Assembly (NCBI RefSeq): GCF_030717845.1
Contig: NZ_JAUZVZ010000016.1
Location: 17,645 to 81,644, forward strand
From: Alkalimonas collagenimarina
GTDB lineage: Bacteria > Pseudomonadota > Gammaproteobacteria > Enterobacterales > Alteromonadaceae
Length of the DNA stretch: 64,000 bases
Direction: 5' to 3'
The position numbers and the translations under genes were made by a program. Positions within the stretch are counted from its first letter, which is position 1; the number at the start of each line of letters is the position of its first letter. This document shows, piece by piece, positions 56,227 through 64,000 of this stretch. The notes under the pieces are model-generated. The model was not told the DNA's origin, did no database searches, and saw nothing but the letters and a program-made list of their open reading frames with translations.

Positions 56227-56334
56227 GCCATAGAGATTGGCATAAAATAAGCAGAATAAGCGGGTTATTGCTAGTAAACTGATTTTTTATGCCAAAAGTT
56301 CGAAAAAAAATGCTGCAGTACGACGTCTGTAGCA

Positions 56335-56363
56335 TTCCGAATCAGGCAGTGAGGCGCTATACT
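56335..56363 (+). promoter_or_regulatory. Predicted sucCD promoter
   Basis: TTCCGA and TATACT are 17 bases apart, in the 205-base gap between sucB and sucC. The -10 is good, the -35 weak. It suggests that sucCD can be transcribed separately from sucAB. Confidence 0.45.
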
Positions 56364-56431
56364 ATGCGCCGATCTGTAGGTCAGGCTGCACCGCTAGGGC
56401 AGCTTTCATTTTTTAAGAACGGAAAATAGCC

Positions 56432-57598
56432 ATGAATTTGCACGAGTATCAGGCAAAACAGCTGTTCCGCGAATACGGTTTACCGGTATCAGAAGGCTTT
56501 GCGGAAGAAACTCCTCAAGCTGCTGCTGAAGCTGCAGACCGTGTTGGTGGTAATCGCTGGGTCGTAAAAGCACAGGTTCACGCTGGTGGCCGCGGTAAAG
56601 CGGGTGGTGTGAAACTGGTTTCTTCTAAAGAAGAAATCCGTAATTTTGCTCAGCATTGGTTGGGTAAAAACTTGGTGACTTACCAAACTGACGAAAAAGG
56701 CCAGCCGGTCAGCAAAATCTTGGTTGAGTCATGCACTGACATCGAAAAAGAATTGTATTTAGGCGCTGTAGTCGATCGTGCCAGCCGTCGTATCGTCTTT
56801 ATGGCATCGACGGAAGGCGGTGTTGATATCGAGAAAGTGGCTGAAGAGACGCCAGAGAAGATCATCAAGGTTGCGGTTGATCCTTTAGTTGGTGCTCAGC
56901 CTTTCCAGGCGCGTGAAATTGGTTTCAAGCTTGGTTTAACGTCTGAGCAAATCAAGCAATTTACCAAAATTTACCTGGGCCTGGCTCAGATGTTTGTAGA
57001 TCTTGATATTGCACTGATCGAAGTAAACCCTCTGGTCATTACTTCTGCCGGTAATCTGCATTGCCTGGATGCCAAGTTAGTCGTCGACAGCAATGCGTTG
57101 TACCGTCAGCCAAAAATCCGCGATTTCCATGATCCTTCGCAAGAAGACGAGCGTGAAGCACGTGCTGCACAATGGGAACTGAACTACGTGGCATTGGATG
57201 GCAACATTGGTTGTATGGTCAATGGCGCAGGTCTGGCTATGGGTACCATGGACATCGTCAAGTTAAGCGGTGGCCAACCAGCGAACTTCCTGGATGTTGG
57301 CGGCGGCGCGACAAAAGAGCGTGTGTCTGAAGCATTTAAAATTATCTTATCGGATTCTGCTGTGAAAGCGGTCTTCGTGAATATCTTTGGTGGTATCGTC
57401 CGTTGTGACATGATTGCTGAAGGTATTATCGGTGCTGTTGAAGACGTTGGCGTGAATGTTCCTGTTGTAGTTCGCTTAGAAGGCAACAATGCTGAACTGG
57501 GTGCCAAAAAACTGCAAGAAAGCGGTCTGAACATCATTGCAGCCAACTCACTGAGCGAAGCTGCTCAAGCCGTTGTTAAAGCAGCAGGAGGCAAATAA
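56432..57598 (+). CDS. sucC: Succinyl-CoA synthetase beta subunit
   Basis: Nucleotide-binding subunit of succinyl-CoA synthetase. 388 residues with the ATP-grasp start [37 protein letters not shown] near 45-62, EVNPLV near 197 (metal-binding), and GGGATKERV with [10 protein letters not shown] near 320-330 contacting the alpha subunit. AACGGAAA precedes the ATG. Its TAA overlaps the sucD ATG by one base. Confidence 0.97.
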   Translation: MNLHEYQAKQLFREYGLPVSEGFAEETPQAAAEAADRVGGNRWVVKAQVHAGGRGKAGGVKLVSSKEEIRNFAQHWLGKNLVTYQTDEKGQPVSKILVESCTDIEKELYLGAVVDRASRRIVFMASTEGGVDIEKVAEETPEKIIKVAVDPLVGAQPFQAREIGFKLGLTSEQIKQFTKIYLGLAQMFVDLDIALIEVNPLVITSAGNLHCLDAKLVVDSNALYRQPKIRDFHDPSQEDEREARAAQWELNYVALDGNIGCMVNGAGLAMGTMDIVKLSGGQPANFLDVGGGATKERVSEAFKIILSDSAVKAVFVNIFGGIVRCDMIAEGIIGAVEDVGVNVPVVVRLEGNNAELGAKKLQESGLNIIAANSLSEAAQAVVKAAGGK

Positions 57599-58470
57599 TG
57601 AGTATTCTGATCAATAAAGACACCAAAGTGATCTGTCAGGGTTTTACTGGCAGTCAGGGTACCTTCCATTCCACTCAGGCTATCGAATATGGCACTCAGA
57701 TGGTTGGTGGTGTGAGCCCGGGTAAAGGTGGTAGCACACATTTAGGTTTACCAGTATTTAATACCGTACGTGATGCGGTAGAAGCCACTGGTGCAACCGC
57801 TACTGTGATCTATGTACCAGCACCATTCTGTAAAGATGCAATCGTTGAAGCGGCAGATGCTGGTATTGAACTGATTGTTTGTATTACCGAAGGTATCCCA
57901 ACCATCGATATGCTGTTTGTTAAAGAGTACATCGATCAGAAAGGCGTACGGATGATTGGCCCTAACTGCCCGGGTGTGATCACGCCAGGTGAATGTAAAA
58001 TTGGTATTATGCCAGGCCACATTCATAAAGCAGGTAAAGTAGGTATTGTGTCACGTTCTGGCACCTTGACCTATGAAGCTGTCAAACAAACCACAGACGA
58101 AGGCTTTGGTCAATCGACCTGTGTTGGTATTGGTGGTGACCCAATCCCTGGTTCTAACTTCATTGATATTTTGAAGTTATTCCAGGACGATCCGAAAACA
58201 GAAGCCATTGTGATGATCGGCGAAATCGGTGGTACCGCTGAAGAAGAAGCGGCTGCCTTTATCAAAGAAAACGTCACTAAGCCAGTGGTGTCTTACATTG
58301 CTGGTGTAACCGCACCTCCAGGTAAGCGCATGGGTCATGCCGGTGCTATCATCTCTGGTGGTAAAGGTACTGCAGATGACAAGTTCCTGGCGTTGGAAGA
58401 TGCAGGCGTGAAAACCGTTCGTTCTTTGGCAGATATCGGTAAAGCACTGCGTGAACTGACCGGTTGGTAA
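57598..58470 (+). CDS. sucD: Succinyl-CoA synthetase alpha subunit
   Basis: CoA-binding and phosphohistidine subunit, 290 residues. [13 protein letters not shown] near 14-26 is the CoA-binding start, [10 protein letters not shown] near 122 is conserved, and the phosphorylated His lies in [18 protein letters not shown] near 242-260. Normal length. It abuts sucC and is followed by a strong terminator that ends the TCA block. Confidence 0.97.
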   Translation: MSILINKDTKVICQGFTGSQGTFHSTQAIEYGTQMVGGVSPGKGGSTHLGLPVFNTVRDAVEATGATATVIYVPAPFCKDAIVEAADAGIELIVCITEGIPTIDMLFVKEYIDQKGVRMIGPNCPGVITPGECKIGIMPGHIHKAGKVGIVSRSGTLTYEAVKQTTDEGFGQSTCVGIGGDPIPGSNFIDILKLFQDDPKTEAIVMIGEIGGTAEEEAAAFIKENVTKPVVSYIAGVTAPPGKRMGHAGAIISGGKGTADDKFLALEDAGVKTVRSLADIGKALRELTGW

Positions 58471-58485
58471 GTTGTTTGGTGATTT

Positions 58486-58522
58486 AAAAAAACCGCTGGA
58501 TGCAAATCCTGCGGTTTTTTTT
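58486..58522 (+). terminator. Terminator after sucD
   Basis: AAAAAAACCGC pairs with GCGGTTTTTTT; inside, GGAT and ATCC pair around GCAA, separated from the outer stem by a T-T mismatch. Eight T follow the outer stem. Confidence 0.9.
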
Positions 58523-58571
58523 GTGCTTATGACAAGTGAATGGTCTTGCTATTGCTGTATGCTACTTTGGG

Positions 58572-59060
58572 TTAGAAATCAGGCCCAACAATAATGGATA
58601 CTCGACGATTCTGTGCACGGCCATCCGCCGTATTGTTGGTTGAGATCGGAAGCGTGCTACCCATGCCTTTGGTTGTAATCAGGCTTTCTGCAGTATCAAA
58701 GCTGATAAAAGCTTCAGCGACCCGATCTGCGCGACGTTGAGAAAGTTGCAGGTTGTATTCTTCGTCACCGGTTGCATCAGCATGACCTTCAATGCGCAGG
58801 TTATTTATGCCGATACTTTGTAAGGTACCGCTTAATCGACGAATTTCGGCTTTGCTTGCCTCAGAGAGTTTGTCTTGGTCAAAGCCGAAAAGTAAAAGTA
58901 CCGATAAATTTAAAACCCACTCATCGCCAAAGGGCTCAAATCCTTCTTGCATTAAAACTCTGACTTGCTGATTGGTTAGCCCCTGTGTGCTTTGGCAGCC
59001 TGCAAGCAATAAACCAAGTACAATGATTAGGCAAATAGAATGAAATCGTCTCATGAACAT
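58572..59060 (-). CDS. yfiB: YfiB-like OmpA-family outer-membrane lipoprotein
   Basis: 162 residues. Lipoprotein signal with lipobox LLAGC (Cys near 22). The C-terminal OmpA/Pal peptidoglycan-binding domain (about 50-160) has NNLRIEGHADATGDEEYNLQ split by the motif GHADATG near 94, then LSQRRADRVAEAF near 107 and GRAQNRRVSI near 148. In the Pseudomonas YfiBNR system the lipoprotein YfiB sequesters the repressor YfiR at the outer membrane. It follows yfiN on the same strand with a 29-base gap, so it is assigned by context as well as fold. Confidence 0.8.
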   Translation of the reverse strand: MFMRRFHSICLIIVLGLLLAGCQSTQGLTNQQVRVLMQEGFEPFGDEWVLNLSVLLLFGFDQDKLSEASKAEIRRLSGTLQSIGINNLRIEGHADATGDEEYNLQLSQRRADRVAEAFISFDTAESLITTKGMGSTLPISTNNTADGRAQNRRVSIIVGPDF

Positions 59061-59089
59061 ACCTCTTTAAAGTCGTCAGCTCTACTGTG

Positions 59090-60331
59090 TTAAGACTGGG
59101 GGATATTGTAGCCATTTCTGCCGCTGCGCTTGACCTGATACATCGCTGTATCGGCAGCATGCAAAAGCTCTTCTACACTGTGACCATGGATAGGAAAGCA
59201 AGCCACACCAATACTAACGGATACGTTGACTATGCTTTGGTCAGGCAGTGTCATTGGTTGGCTCACTTGTGCGATGATTTTTTCACAAAGTTGATCGATA
59301 TGTTCAGGCGACTCGGCAGCATCAATCAGGACGCAAAACTCATCACCACCTAAACGGGCGATTAAATCGGTTGAGCGCAAGTTTTGTTGAATGCGGCAGG
59401 CCATATTTTTTATGACCTCATCCCCTGCAGCATGACCATAAGTATCATTGACAGCTTTGAAACCATCGCCATCGATATAAAGAATGGAGAGCTCACCAGA
59501 TTGACGTTTTGCCCGTTCTACTGCTGATTTAAGCGCACTTTCAAAAAAGCTACGATTACGGATACCAGTTAGTGAATCATAGTAGGCATGTTGTTGCAGC
59601 TCGCTGTGTGCGGCCTCAACGGTTGTCTGCCACTGATTTAGTTCATCCAGTAAGGCATTAAAATCGATACGTAGTTGATCAATTTCTGCAATTTTGCTGC
59701 GAGAAACACGTTGGCTGAAATCACGTTCTGCCCGTACCTTCGATGTTACTGTGGCTAACTCTAACAGTGGTTTGCTCATTAAGTGATGTAAATGCCGGGT
59801 GCCCCACAACAGCAAGGCTAAGGTTAAGCCAAGGCTAAATAATAAACTGATCAACCCTTGAGACATAAAGAGTAAAATACGTTCGCCTTGAGGCCATAAA
59901 GTAATTTCAGCAATGGGTTCTTGCTGCATGACGATCGGGGCACTCTCAGGTTGTAACAACCAATGGATGAGCTGTTCAGAAAGACGACTGCGCTCTGTAG
60001 GTGAGTTCAACTTCCAATTGAGGTAGTGTTCACCGTTTTGCAGGGTGATTTGTGCATTGGCCACATCGGCATCGCTTAGTAAGTGTGCGAGTTGCTCGGC
60101 AACAATTTCTTTATCATCAAAAAATACGGCCGCTTCGATAGTGACAGCAGTCGAGCGAGCAACCAGTTGCAAGTTCATTTGCGCGAAAGCCGTAAGTTTG
60201 TTCATGCCGATGCTGCCAATGATGATGGCTAATGATACAACGCTGATAAGTAATACCAACAGAGTCGTTTTTATGTATATGCGTTGCAGTGATGGCAATT
60301 GCGCGGCTTTCTTACGGTGTAAAGCCCTCAT
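59090..60331 (-). CDS. yfiN: YfiN/TpbB-like membrane diguanylate cyclase
   Basis: Makes c-di-GMP from two GTP. 413 residues: membrane helix at about 22-42, periplasmic CHASE8-like sensor (about 45-150), second helix near 152-175, a HAMP linker, then a GGDEF domain (about 245-410). The GGDEF motif is intact (ARLGGDEFCVLID near 335) and an I-site RSTD lies five residues upstream, so feedback inhibition by product is likely. It overlaps yfiR by 4 bases. In Pseudomonas, YfiR binds the periplasmic part and keeps the cyclase off. Confidence 0.88.
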   Translation of the reverse strand: MRALHRKKAAQLPSLQRIYIKTTLLVLLISVVSLAIIIGSIGMNKLTAFAQMNLQLVARSTAVTIEAAVFFDDKEIVAEQLAHLLSDADVANAQITLQNGEHYLNWKLNSPTERSRLSEQLIHWLLQPESAPIVMQQEPIAEITLWPQGERILLFMSQGLISLLFSLGLTLALLLWGTRHLHHLMSKPLLELATVTSKVRAERDFSQRVSRSKIAEIDQLRIDFNALLDELNQWQTTVEAAHSELQQHAYYDSLTGIRNRSFFESALKSAVERAKRQSGELSILYIDGDGFKAVNDTYGHAAGDEVIKNMACRIQQNLRSTDLIARLGGDEFCVLIDAAESPEHIDQLCEKIIAQVSQPMTLPDQSIVNVSVSIGVACFPIHGHSVEELLHAADTAMYQVKRSGRNGYNIPQS

Positions 60332-60912
60332 AAGCCACTCCTGTGCTGCCCCAGCCGCAGAACGCTTGGATGGATCCTTACGCTGCTTCGGGATACAGCA
60401 TCGAGGTTTACTTTAAAAGTGGCTTTGTCGTTGTTTATATTGAAGCAAAACATGCCACCAATACTGCAGTGTTCATTTTCTTCCTCTATGGTGATGACTG
60501 CCGAGCTGCCTACAGCTGCATACAATTGTTTGTAGAGCTCGCTTGGTAAGTGACCTGCATAATACAGGTGACATTCAGTTGTCAGGCTAAGTACTTGCTC
60601 AATGGATGTGGATTGGCTAACCACAGGCACATCACCAATAAAGTGGGTAGCTAGTAGTAATGTTTCTGCATGCTTTACTTGTCCAACGACGCATATATCG
60701 ACTTGTTGCAGAGGCTCAGGCCAGCGGCTGTAACGAATGATACCAAGGACCAAACTGGCTACTTGTTCTGTAATAGGGATCAGCTGACTTACTTGTTGCT
60801 TAGGGGCTTCTTTTGCAGAAACAGCACTGACAGACGTGAGCAACAGTATGCTTAATGAGACAAAGGTGATTTTGAAGAAAAATCTTAAGTGGAGTGTCAC
60901 TGCCAAATCCAT
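60328..60912 (-). CDS. yfiR: YfiR-like (DUF4154) periplasmic repressor
   Basis: 194 residues with signal peptide (about 1-33). Four Cys occur as in Pseudomonas YfiR: DICVVG and TECHLYY are 40 residues apart, and EHCSIGGMFCF has two Cys seven apart. In YfiR such pairs form disulfides that set redox-sensitive folding. FNINNDKATFKVNLDAV near 165 is the family's C-terminal stretch. It is the first gene of the yfiRNB-like operon and overlaps yfiN by 4 bases. Confidence 0.85.
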   Translation of the reverse strand: MDLAVTLHLRFFFKITFVSLSILLLTSVSAVSAKEAPKQQVSQLIPITEQVASLVLGIIRYSRWPEPLQQVDICVVGQVKHAETLLLATHFIGDVPVVSQSTSIEQVLSLTTECHLYYAGHLPSELYKQLYAAVGSSAVITIEEENEHCSIGGMFCFNINNDKATFKVNLDAVSRSSVRIHPSVLRLGQHRSGL

Positions 60913-61254
60913 TTCTTTGAGTGGGAATGCTGTCCTAGCACTGCAAATGATAACATAGTTCTATGTTTATCGGCCAACAAATAGCAAGCTTGAGCTTATT
61001 TCTCATATTTTTCAAGTAGCGCTTTTCCTTCAACTTATCAGTTCAATGTCTACAGCTCTTTATGCTGTATCTGTGTCGCGAAAGTGAATTTAAACCAGAG
61101 TCAGCATTATACTCATTCCTTAATGTTTGTTTGATTGACTAATTTAACGAATTATAAATTGAAATTCTCTGATACCAATCTAAGCTTGATAAAAGCAGTT
61201 ATGTATGCTGCACAATACAGTTATAAAAATAAAATAATTTATCAGGGACAAAAA
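60913..61254. other. Divergent intergenic region yfiR / TonB-dependent receptor
   Basis: 342 AT-rich bases. A Shine-Dalgarno-like AGGGA at 61244-61248 serves the receptor. Several possible promoter boxes are visible (for example TTGACT at 61135) but none has good spacing. No gene, repeat or clear operator was seen. Confidence 0.5.
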
Positions 61255-64000
61255 ATGATAAAAATTAAACCAACTATCAGAAAAAGCCCTCTGGCATTAG
61301 CAATTGGGGGCGTACTGGCCACCACCATACTCAGCCCCGCTGCTTTTGCTTTGCAAAACGAAATTGAAGAAGAAGAGGTCCGTTCAACTGAGCGAATTCA
61401 GGTGATCGGTTCGCGCATCCGGCAAGACGGCTTTGATGAAGCGATGCCTGTCGATATTGTATTGGCAAGTGATGCTGCTAGCCAAGGGATCTCGGATGTA
61501 GCTGAATTGCTAAGAGCATTCAGTGCTGCAGCTGGTGGCCCGCAAGCTACTGCGGCTCTATCGACAGCTTTATTGCAAGAGGGCGGTGTCGGAGCGGAAA
61601 CCGTTTCTTTGCGTGGCTTAGGAGCAAATCGTACCTTGGTGCTGTTGAATGGTCGTCGGATTGGCCCAGCGGGTACCCGTGGCGAGGTATCATCGTTTGA
61701 TTTCAATGTCCTACCCATTGAAGTGGTTGATCGCTTGGAGATCCTGAAAGATGGTGCTTCTTCCTTGTATGGTTCTGACGCTGTCGCTGGTGTTATTAAC
61801 ATCATTACCAAGAAAGGTGATGGTGGCAATGTTACGGTGAATCTTAGCCAGCCATTTGAAAGTGGTGGAGAGCAACAACGCCTCAGTGCAACTTATGGTT
61901 CTACGTTCAACCGTGGTAGCTTTAGAGTGACAGCTGATTACAACTTGCAACGGGAACTGACAAAGAGAGATCGATCCCACTTTGGCTGTGGTGAACGCTA
62001 TGTGTTTGATGCGGCAACTGGTGAGCGCGCCGATTTAATTGATCCGCGTACCGGTGCGACCCAGTGCCGTGACTTATTGTGGGGGCAGGTATGGTTGTAT
62101 GATTACCAAGATGATTTTACTGATGATGTGAACCGTCCGGGGAATACCCAGCGCATTCAGTACGATTTTGATGGTGTTCTTGGTAACTATGTTCCACCTT
62201 TTTCGACTGATCCAAACAATCCATATCATATCGGCACTCCTTCTGGTTGGTACCCTGTAGGCTATGATGCAGCCTCAGATGCGGTGGAGGATTATCAGCA
62301 TCCATTCTTCGGCTTGACATCACTAATACCACGTAACGAACGAATCACCTTGTTTGGTGAAGGCGATTATGAAATTAGCGATAATCTGACTGCTTATGCT
62401 GAGGTGTTGCTGAATCGACGCAATACTGATGTTAACGGCTATCGGCAGTATTGGGGGTATATCTATAACTCCAACTTTGATTTCGCTAATTTTGACGTGG
62501 TCGAAGGTGCAGGGAACCCGCTAAGTCAAGGCTGGACAGGAGCAAACTGGTTGAGTCCAACACCAATCACTGATCATTCGGGTTCAGGTGTGCGGGTTGA
62601 TTACTATCGATTTGTCGCGGGTTTAACTGGTGATATAGGAAATAATTGGTACTGGGATTTGGCTTATCAGCATAGCCGCTCAGAAGGCACATATAAAACA
62701 CAAATTATATGGAATGATTCGATCAATGATCAAAACTTTGCAACTGAGTCCTGTGTTGGTACGGTGACCTCGGTACGTGGAGTGCCGTGCATTGATATTC
62801 CCTGGCTTGATCCGGAATTTTTGCGAGGTAATGTTTCGCCTGCGGTCCGTGATTTCTTATTTGGAGAGGATATAGGTAAGACTATTTACACTCAGAAGTC
62901 ATTAGAGGGCTTTATTTCTGGTGATGTGTTTGATTTACCAGCTGGCCCGGTAGGGATAGCGGTTGGCTTTAATTATCAGCGTGACTCCATCAATGATACC
63001 CCTGGAGACGCAATGCGCAATGGTAATGCGTGGGGTTCTTCTCAGGCAGGGATAACCGCAGGTAAAGACACCAGTAAAGCATTTTTTGCCGAAGCGCAGT
63101 TACCACTACTACAGGATTTACCTCTTGCCGAGTCACTGGACCTTACTTTGTCAGGACGTTACACCGACGTAGATTCATCAGGAAGCGATACGACTTATAA
63201 GGCTGGTATAAACTGGATGTTAGGTGCAGGCTTTAGGGTTCGCGCCTCACATGGTACTTCATTCAGGGCTCCGGCCTTGTTTGAGTTGTATCTAAATGAA
63301 CAAACCGGCTCTCTGCGCCAATCATTGGCTGACCCCTGTGTGCTATGGGGAACACGTTTGGATGAAGGTGCAATTACACAACGTATTGCGGATAACTGCT
63401 TAGCAGATGGTATTCCCGCAGATTATGGTGGCGGCGCAATCAGCGCAACAACGGTTACAGGGGGAGGGTTCGGCTTGCTGGAGCCAGAAACATCCCGCTC
63501 CAATACTATAGGTTTTGTGTATCAACCAACATTTATGCGTAATCTGAATCTATCGTGGGATTACTTTGATATTAAAATCGAAGGCGAAGTCACCAATCTT
63601 GGAGGGGGGGATATTGTTCGGCAATGTTATAACTCGTTGAACTTTGCCACGGAACCGCTTTGTAATCAGTTTGATCGGGATCCTCTCGATCTGCGTGTTT
63701 CGGAGATTCGGGGCGGATATTTGAATATTTCCAGCCAAGTGAACCGTGGTTACGATGTCCGTATTGCTTATCAACATGATTTGTCATTTGGTCGCTTAAG
63801 CTTAACAGCTCAAGGAACTCGCCAACTGGAAGCGTCCAGACAGTTGTTTGAAACTGAGGATCCAGAAGATAGAACTGGTGAGTTTGGCCGTCCGCAGAAT
63901 GTTGGAAGTTTGACAGCCAACTTAATGATGGATGACTGGGTATTCAGTTGGACTGGTCGTTATGTTGGTAGTGTATCAAACCATATTAGGCCCTTCAGGA
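61255..64000 (+). CDS. TonB-dependent outer-membrane receptor (3'-truncated by window)
   Basis: Open from ATG 61255 to the window end (more than 915 codons). A signal peptide covers about 1-38 (PLALAIGGVLATTILSPAAFA). It is followed by ERIQVIGSRI near 52-61, a likely TonB box, then the plug domain with VSLRGLGANRTLVLLNGRRIG split around residues 118-138 and LPIEVVDRLEILKDGASSLYGSDAVAGVINI near 152-182. The rest is a beta-barrel with aromatic strands and long loops containing Cys pairs (for example near 243 and 262). It probably imports a large nutrient or siderophore; the substrate cannot be told. Divergent from yfiRNB. Confidence 0.9.
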   Translation, partial: MIKIKPTIRKSPLALAIGGVLATTILSPAAFALQNEIEEEEVRSTERIQVIGSRIRQDGFDEAMPVDIVLASDAASQGISDVAELLRAFSAAAGGPQATAALSTALLQEGGVGAETVSLRGLGANRTLVLLNGRRIGPAGTRGEVSSFDFNVLPIEVVDRLEILKDGASSLYGSDAVAGVINIITKKGDGGNVTVNLSQPFESGGEQQRLSATYGSTFNRGSFRVTADYNLQRELTKRDRSHFGCGERYVFDAATGERADLIDPRTGATQCRDLLWGQVWLYDYQDDFTDDVNRPGNTQRIQYDFDGVLGNYVPPFSTDPNNPYHIGTPSGWYPVGYDAASDAVEDYQHPFFGLTSLIPRNERITLFGEGDYEISDNLTAYAEVLLNRRNTDVNGYRQYWGYIYNSNFDFANFDVVEGAGNPLSQGWTGANWLSPTPITDHSGSGVRVDYYRFVAGLTGDIGNNWYWDLAYQHSRSEGTYKTQIIWNDSINDQNFATESCVGTVTSVRGVPCIDIPWLDPEFLRGNVSPAVRDFLFGEDIGKTIYTQKSLEGFISGDVFDLPAGPVGIAVGFNYQRDSINDTPGDAMRNGNAWGSSQAGITAGKDTSKAFFAEAQLPLLQDLPLAESLDLTLSGRYTDVDSSGSDTTYKAGINWMLGAGFRVRASHGTSFRAPALFELYLNEQTGSLRQSLADPCVLWGTRLDEGAITQRIADNCLADGIPADYGGGAISATTVTGGGFGLLEPETSRSNTIGFVYQPTFMRNLNLSWDYFDIKIEGEVTNLGGGDIVRQCYNSLNFATEPLCNQFDRDPLDLRVSEIRGGYLNISSQVNRGYDVRIAYQHDLSFGRLSLTAQGTRQLEASRQLFETEDPEDRTGEFGRPQNVGSLTANLMMDDWVFSWTGRYVGSVSNHIRPFR

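Noticed and set aside
1..64000. tRNA or rRNA genes
   Set aside because: No cloverleaf-like sequences or rRNA core motifs were noticed; a covariance-model scan would be decisive.

Overview
The window reads as a chromosomal stretch of a Gram-negative gammaproteobacterium. Supporting genes are lolCDE, msbA-lpxK, a Wzx/Wzy/Wzz-type surface polysaccharide locus, sdhCDAB-sucABCD, csdA-csdE-tcdA, csiV beside mfd, and a TonB-dependent receptor. Gene content and a base composition that looks to be in the upper 40s % G+C suggest the Alteromonadales/Chromatiales border, such as Rheinheimera, Alishewanella or relatives. That placement is inference; no rRNA or tRNA gene was seen.

Left edge (1-3200): a 5'-truncated PulE/GspE-type ATPase overlaps a PulF/GspF-type membrane gene. 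The second gene loses its family sequence near 1895 and runs out of frame into the 3' part of a surface-protein gene with strongly biased codons. Two terminators follow. The join looks like a deletion/rearrangement or an assembly chimera.

Polysaccharide locus (3300-15512): wzz, wzx, a reverse-strand AbiE-type toxin-antitoxin pair, then eight tightly packed genes: nitroreductase-like, pyruvyl transferase, Wzy-like polymerase, three glycosyltransferases, sugar-nucleotide reductase and initiating sugar transferase. G/C-rich palindromic repeats lie on both sides; one 37-nt element occurs in inverted orientation at 4228 and 16005 with one mismatch. A truncated metY-like gene with tandem MetJ-box-like sites sits at the right border.

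Sugar nucleotides and export (16110-25868): a beta-CASP nuclease, ugd, galU, a FlaA1/CapD-type dehydratase, and a gfcABCD/yjbEFGH-type operon.

Housekeeping (25900-46800): on the minus strand ylqF/rbgA, a small membrane protein, csiV, mfd, aguA-like and pilZ. On the plus strand lolCDE, comEC-msbA-lpxK-ycaR-kdsB, a pseudouridine synthase and tcdA, with a DUF2062 gene divergent from comEC. csdA-csdE converges on tcdA.

TCA block (46800-58520): gltA diverges from sdhCDAB-sucAB-sucCD. The shared control region has a near-consensus promoter and two perfect palindromes. A 15-bp perfect hairpin separates sdhB from sucA, and sucB encodes two lipoyl domains.

Right edge (58570-64000): a yfiR-yfiN-yfiB-type cyclic-di-GMP module on the minus strand, then a TonB-dependent receptor running off the window. 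I found no convincing wholly new system. The best leads are the 1.9-kb junction, the repeat-flanked polysaccharide locus with its AbiE pair, the nitroreductase-pyruvyl transferase pair, and the control elements of the TCA block.
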